Source: Paludibaculum fermentans (GTDB lineage Bacteria; Acidobacteriota; Terriglobia; Bryobacterales; Bryobacteraceae). Taken from it: 64,000 nt of DNA. The stretch's first letter is position 1, and the number at the start of each line of letters is the position of its first letter. The position numbers were made by a program, and so were the translations under genes. Below, piece by piece: positions 60,581-64,000 of this stretch. The stretch covers positions 9,224,711 through 9,288,710 of the forward strand of contig NZ_CP063849.1 of assembly GCF_015277775.1 (NCBI RefSeq), in the 5' to 3' direction. The notes beneath the pieces were generated by a model that was not told the origin of the DNA, made no database searches, and worked only from the letters and a program-made list of their open reading frames with translations.

Positions 60581-61537
60581 ATGCGCACCCTGCTGCTTCT
60601 CGCCTCCTGTTCCCTCCTCGCCCTGGCCGCGGATCGTCCACAATTCAACGACAAAGGGGAACTGCTGTTTCCCGCCGACTACCGCGAGTGGACCTACCTC
60701 TCCTCCGGGCTTGGCATGACCTACGGTCCGGCGGCAGCCCAGGCGCTGGATAGCCCCATGTTCGACAACGTCTTCGTGAATACCCCTTCCTATGCGGCGT
60801 TCAAGCAGACGGGCAAATGGCCGGATTCGACCATCTTCGTCCTCGAGATCCGCTACTCGGTCTCGCAGGGCTCCATCAATAAGGGCGGCTTCTATCAGAG
60901 CGACGTCGTCGCGATTGAGGCGGCGGTGAAAGACACGGCGCGGTTCGACAAGGGCTGGGGGTACTTCAATTTTGCTGGCGGCCTCCGGCCGTTCCTGACG
61001 TCCACCAAGGTGCTGGACCGGAAGGCAAGCTGCTATGGCTGCCACGAGCCGAATGGCGCTGTGGAAAACTCGTTCTCGCAATTCTACCCGACGGCGCTTT
61101 CGGTAGCCGAAAAGATGGGCACGGTCCGGGCTTCGTACCAAGCCCCCGCGCCGTCGCCCGTCCGGCTGTTCCATACGATGAACGCGCAGGGCGCGAATGC
61201 GGCCGCGATTCTGGACAAAACAAAGGCCGAGAATCCGAATGCGCAGTCGCTGCGCGAGGCCTCGCTGAACGCGATGGGGTACGCGTTCCTACAGCAGGGC
61301 GATAAGACGCAGGCCGTAGCCGTAGCGCAGTGGATGGCCGCGGCGTTTCCGAAGTCGGCCAATGCGCAGGATTCACTGTCGGAGATCTACGAAGCGGCCG
61401 GGCAGCCGGAACTCGCCTTGAACAGCGCCAAGGGCGCCCTGGCGCTGGTGGACGGCGACACCGCAATCGGGGACGATCTTCGCACGCGAGTGAAGCAGGC
61501 TCTCGAAGAGCGCATCGCCCGTCTATCAAAGAAGTAA
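60581..61537 (+). CDS. Cytochrome P460-like c-type heme protein with TPR-like tail
   Basis: From ATG 60581, 318 residues. A signal peptide (MRTLLLLASCSLLALA) suggests the periplasm. The P460-like body (FPADYREWTYLSSGLGMTYG, then SDVVAIEAAVKDTARFDKGW) ends with the heme site KASCYGCHEP (CxxCH). A C-terminal helical part from about 210, with NAMGYAFLQQGDKTQAVAVA, looks like TPR repeats. P460 proteins oxidise hydroxylamine or similar; the substrate here is unknown. Confidence 0.8.
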   Translation: MRTLLLLASCSLLALAADRPQFNDKGELLFPADYREWTYLSSGLGMTYGPAAAQALDSPMFDNVFVNTPSYAAFKQTGKWPDSTIFVLEIRYSVSQGSINKGGFYQSDVVAIEAAVKDTARFDKGWGYFNFAGGLRPFLTSTKVLDRKASCYGCHEPNGAVENSFSQFYPTALSVAEKMGTVRASYQAPAPSPVRLFHTMNAQGANAAAILDKTKAENPNAQSLREASLNAMGYAFLQQGDKTQAVAVAQWMAAAFPKSANAQDSLSEIYEAAGQPELALNSAKGALALVDGDTAIGDDLRTRVKQALEERIARLSKK

Positions 61538-61589
61538 CAAGCTATCATGTTGGGGCTGGACCGCTCGGTTGCCTTGTTACCCTTGAAGC

Positions 61590-63020
61590 ATGAGTTTTTC
61601 TGACTCGTTCTTCGCCCGGCGGTTCAATCTGACCCCGCGCGACCTGGAGCGGTGGCTTGGGGAAGCCCTCTCCCGCGGCGGCGACTTCGCCGATCTCTAC
61701 TTCGAGTACATCGAAAGCACGTCCCTGAGCCTGGACGAGTCGATCATCAAATCGGCCACGCAGGGCGTCACGCTGGGCGTCGGTGTCCGTGTACTCTCAG
61801 GAGAAAGAACGGGTTACGCGTATTCGGGCGACCTCACGCCGGAACGGATCCTCAAAGCGGCCCGGACGGCGGCCTGCATTGCGGCGGGTCCGGCATCGAT
61901 TGTGCGCTCGGGTCTCGACGAGGGCGAGAAGCTCGATCTCTACTCCGTGCCTGTCCCCGCGGCAGAAACCTCGCTGGCTGATCGGGTTGCGCTCATTCTC
62001 CGGGCCGACGAGGCCGCACGCTCGGCCGATGCCAAGGTCTTCCAGGTCCAGGCGAGCTTCGCCGACAACATCAAGCACATCCTCATTGCCAGCAGCGACG
62101 GATCGCTGGTTTGGGACCGCCAGCCGATGGCGCGGCTGAACGTCTCCGTCCTGGCCAAGGGCGAGGACGGACGCGTCGAGAACGGCTACCAGGGCGGCGG
62201 CGGCCGCGTGGGCCTCGACCACTTCACCAGCCAGAACCTGCCCGAGAAGTTTGCCAAGGAAGCTGTACGCCAGGCGCTGGTTTCGCTGGAAGCCGCAGAG
62301 GCGCCAGCGGGTGAGACGACAGTCGTCCTAGGGCCAGGTTGGCCGGGCATCCTCCTGCACGAGGCGGTCGGCCATGGACTCGAAGCCGATTTCAACCGCA
62401 AGAAGGTCTCCGCCTTCAGCGACAGGATCGGGCAGCAGGTGGCGAGCCCCCTGTGCACCGTGGTGGACGACGGCGCGATGGCGAGCCGGCGCGGATCGCT
62501 CAATGTCGACGACGAAGGCACGCCGACACGGCGTAACGTATTGATTGAGAATGGGGTTCTGCGCGGCTACCTGCACGACCGGCTGTCCAGCAAACTGCTG
62601 GGCTCGGCCGCGACGGGCAATGGACGGCGCGAGAGCTACCAGCACATCCCGATGCCGCGTATGACGAACACCTACATGCTGGCAGGCGAGAGTGATCCGG
62701 ACGAAATCATCAAGTCGGTCCCCAAGGGGATCTACTGCGCGACCTTCGGCGGCGGGCAGGTGGACATCACCAGCGGCAACTTCGTATTCTCCGCCACCGA
62801 GAGCTATCTTATTGAAAATGGACGCTTGACCCGGCCGGTGCGCGGAGCAACGCTAATCGGGAACGGCCCCGAGGCCCTCAAATGGGTGAGCATGGTGGGC
62901 AACGATCTCAAACTCGACGAGGGCGTGGGCATCTGCGGCAAGGAAGGCCAGAGCGTGCCGGTGGGCGTGGGCATTCCCACGGTGAAGATCGACAAAATGA
63001 CCGTCGGGGGGAACGCATGA
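61590..63020 (+). CDS. tldD: Metalloprotease TldD
   Basis: A 476-residue protein. The metal site HExxxH is in GILLHEAVGHGLEADFNRKK. Family features include SLSLDESIIKSATQGVTLGV, YLHDRLSSKLLGSAATGNGR and the C-terminal FGGGQVDITSGNFVFSATES. TldD and TldE form a complex that degrades unfolded peptides and matures some modified peptides. Its stop overlaps the next ATG by 4 bases. Confidence 0.96.
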   Translation: MSFSDSFFARRFNLTPRDLERWLGEALSRGGDFADLYFEYIESTSLSLDESIIKSATQGVTLGVGVRVLSGERTGYAYSGDLTPERILKAARTAACIAAGPASIVRSGLDEGEKLDLYSVPVPAAETSLADRVALILRADEAARSADAKVFQVQASFADNIKHILIASSDGSLVWDRQPMARLNVSVLAKGEDGRVENGYQGGGGRVGLDHFTSQNLPEKFAKEAVRQALVSLEAAEAPAGETTVVLGPGWPGILLHEAVGHGLEADFNRKKVSAFSDRIGQQVASPLCTVVDDGAMASRRGSLNVDDEGTPTRRNVLIENGVLRGYLHDRLSSKLLGSAATGNGRRESYQHIPMPRMTNTYMLAGESDPDEIIKSVPKGIYCATFGGGQVDITSGNFVFSATESYLIENGRLTRPVRGATLIGNGPEALKWVSMVGNDLKLDEGVGICGKEGQSVPVGVGIPTVKIDKMTVGGNA

Positions 63021-64000
63021 GCCCGTCAAACGCCCACGAGGAGATTGCCGCCAGGCTGATCGCCCTGGCTCTGGCACGCGGAGTGACGGCGGCCGAAGCC
63101 ACGGTCTCGGAAGGTGACGAATTCGAGGCGCAGGTCCGTCTGGGCGAGGTCGAGACCCTCAAAGAGGCGGGCTCCCGGGCCGCCGGCTTGCGTGTGCTCT
63201 GCGGGCAGAAGGTGGGTTCGGCCTACTCCTCGGATCTGACTGACGAAGGGCTGCAACGCATCGTGGAATCAGCCACTTCGCTGGCGGCCATCTCCATGGC
63301 GGATCCGCATGCCGGCTTGCCTGACCCGGCGGATCTCGGCAAATTGGATGGGGATCTCGGCCTCTACTCCGACTCCATCGCGCAGTTGGAAACGGCCTTC
63401 AAGATCGAGCAGGCGCGCGCCGGCGAGCAGGCGGCCATGGCCGTCGATCCGCGCATCGATAACAGTGAAGGTGGCAGCTTCGGTTCCCACACTGGTTGGC
63501 GCGCCTTCGCCAACTCGTTGGGTTTCCTCGGGAGTTACCGGACTTCTTCGTGCTCTTTGTCCGTGGTACCCGTGGCCAGCGTGGACGGGCGGCGCGAGCG
63601 CGACTACTGGTCGTCGAGCGCGCGGACCTTCGAGAAGCTGGAAAAAGCTGACTACATTGGACGCAAAGCGGCCGAGCGAGTGCTCCGCCGGTTGGGCGCG
63701 AAAAAGGCCCCCACGCAGAAGGTGCCGGTGATCTTCGAGCCGCGCGTGGCCCGCTCCTTGGTGGGGCACATCTTCTCGGCGGTGTCCGGCGATGCGGTGT
63801 ACCGCAAGTCCTCCTTCCTGGCGGGCAAACTGGGCGAGTTGGTAGCGAATCCGCTGGTGACCGTCATCGACGACGGCACACTGCCCGGCCTGTTTGGCAC
63901 GAGTCCCTTCGACGACGAAGGCGTGGCCTCGCGCCGGACGACGATTGTGGATGCGGGCGTCCTCACCAGCTATCTGCTCAATACCTACACGGCCAGGAAG
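63017..64000 (+). CDS. pmbA: TldE/PmbA subunit, 3' end cut by window
   Basis: The ATG at 63017 overlaps the tldD stop as ATGA. The visible 328 residues start MSPSNAHEEIAARLIALALA and contain SVVPVASVDGRRERDYWSSS and FEPRVARSLVGHIFSAVSGD, typical of PmbA/TldE, which lacks the HExxxH and pairs with TldD. The frame is still open at base 64000. Confidence 0.93.
   Translation, partial: MSPSNAHEEIAARLIALALARGVTAAEATVSEGDEFEAQVRLGEVETLKEAGSRAAGLRVLCGQKVGSAYSSDLTDEGLQRIVESATSLAAISMADPHAGLPDPADLGKLDGDLGLYSDSIAQLETAFKIEQARAGEQAAMAVDPRIDNSEGGSFGSHTGWRAFANSLGFLGSYRTSSCSLSVVPVASVDGRRERDYWSSSARTFEKLEKADYIGRKAAERVLRRLGAKKAPTQKVPVIFEPRVARSLVGHIFSAVSGDAVYRKSSFLAGKLGELVANPLVTVIDDGTLPGLFGTSPFDDEGVASRRTTIVDAGVLTSYLLNTYTARK

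Overview
The window is GC-rich DNA in two blocks. Bases 1 to about 47,730 are most of a phage-like integrated element whose left end lies outside the window. Bases 47,731 to 64,000 are ordinary chromosomal housekeeping genes, beginning with a tRNA-Asn whose 3' end faces the element. The chromosomal set (Aas-like acyltransferase/ligase, UMF1-type MFS carrier, truB, glmU, YvcK/CofD-like protein, PEP-CTERM protein, P460-like cytochrome, tldD/tldE) suggests an Acidobacteriota host of the Bryobacterales type. That assignment is an inference from gene content and style, not a match I could run.

Element layout. From 1 to 16 kb, mostly minus strand, is a lambda-style packaging, head and tail module: small and large (GpA) terminase, gpW-like connector, portal, S49 prohead protease, decoration protein, capsid protein E, head-tail joining proteins, tail terminator, tail tube and a partial downstream tail gene. 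Two ParB-N domain/DNA methyltransferase paralogues, small membrane proteins and a plus-strand three-gene insert with its own terminator interrupt it. From 16 to 19.5 kb is a primase-helicase with an AT-rich patch. From 19.9 to 22.3 kb is an overlapping three-gene cassette of unknown protein, Ser/Thr kinase and PD-(D/E)XK-like nuclease. From 22.5 to 30.6 kb is an early-type minus-strand operon: RecD2-like helicase, ERCC4 nuclease, DUF669, Sak4-like ATPase, Cas4-like nuclease, sigma-70-like factor, excisionase-like HTH and two unknown proteins.

From 30.9 to 44.2 kb, on the plus strand, is a six-gene defence-type operon: an XRE-HTH/SNF2-like helicase with a DUF3883-like end, a coiled-coil protein of unknown function, a DUF1156 adenine methyltransferase, a DUF499 ATPase, an HNH-fold zinc protein with degenerate catalytic residues, and a PD-(D/E)XK-like nuclease. 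Its promoter (TTGACA, 17 bp, TATATA) contains an inverted repeat that the helicase's own N-terminal HTH could read. From 44.2 to 47.4 kb is the integration module: large serine recombinase, DUF2924 protein and small accessory genes.

The most unusual signal is a bipartite motif, TGTGYAC-N15-TGCGTA read on the minus strand, present three times with identical spacing. Each copy lies upstream of a minus-strand operon: late genes, primase and recombinase module. I read these as element-specific promoters, perhaps used by the element's own sigma-like factor. Other points of note are a large terminase reading frame with no normal start codon before its conserved N-terminus, a probable one-base frameshift just after a start codon at 8.67 kb, a candidate scaffold gene nested in the prohead protease, and a hairpin that hides the ribosome-binding site of a small regulator-like gene.
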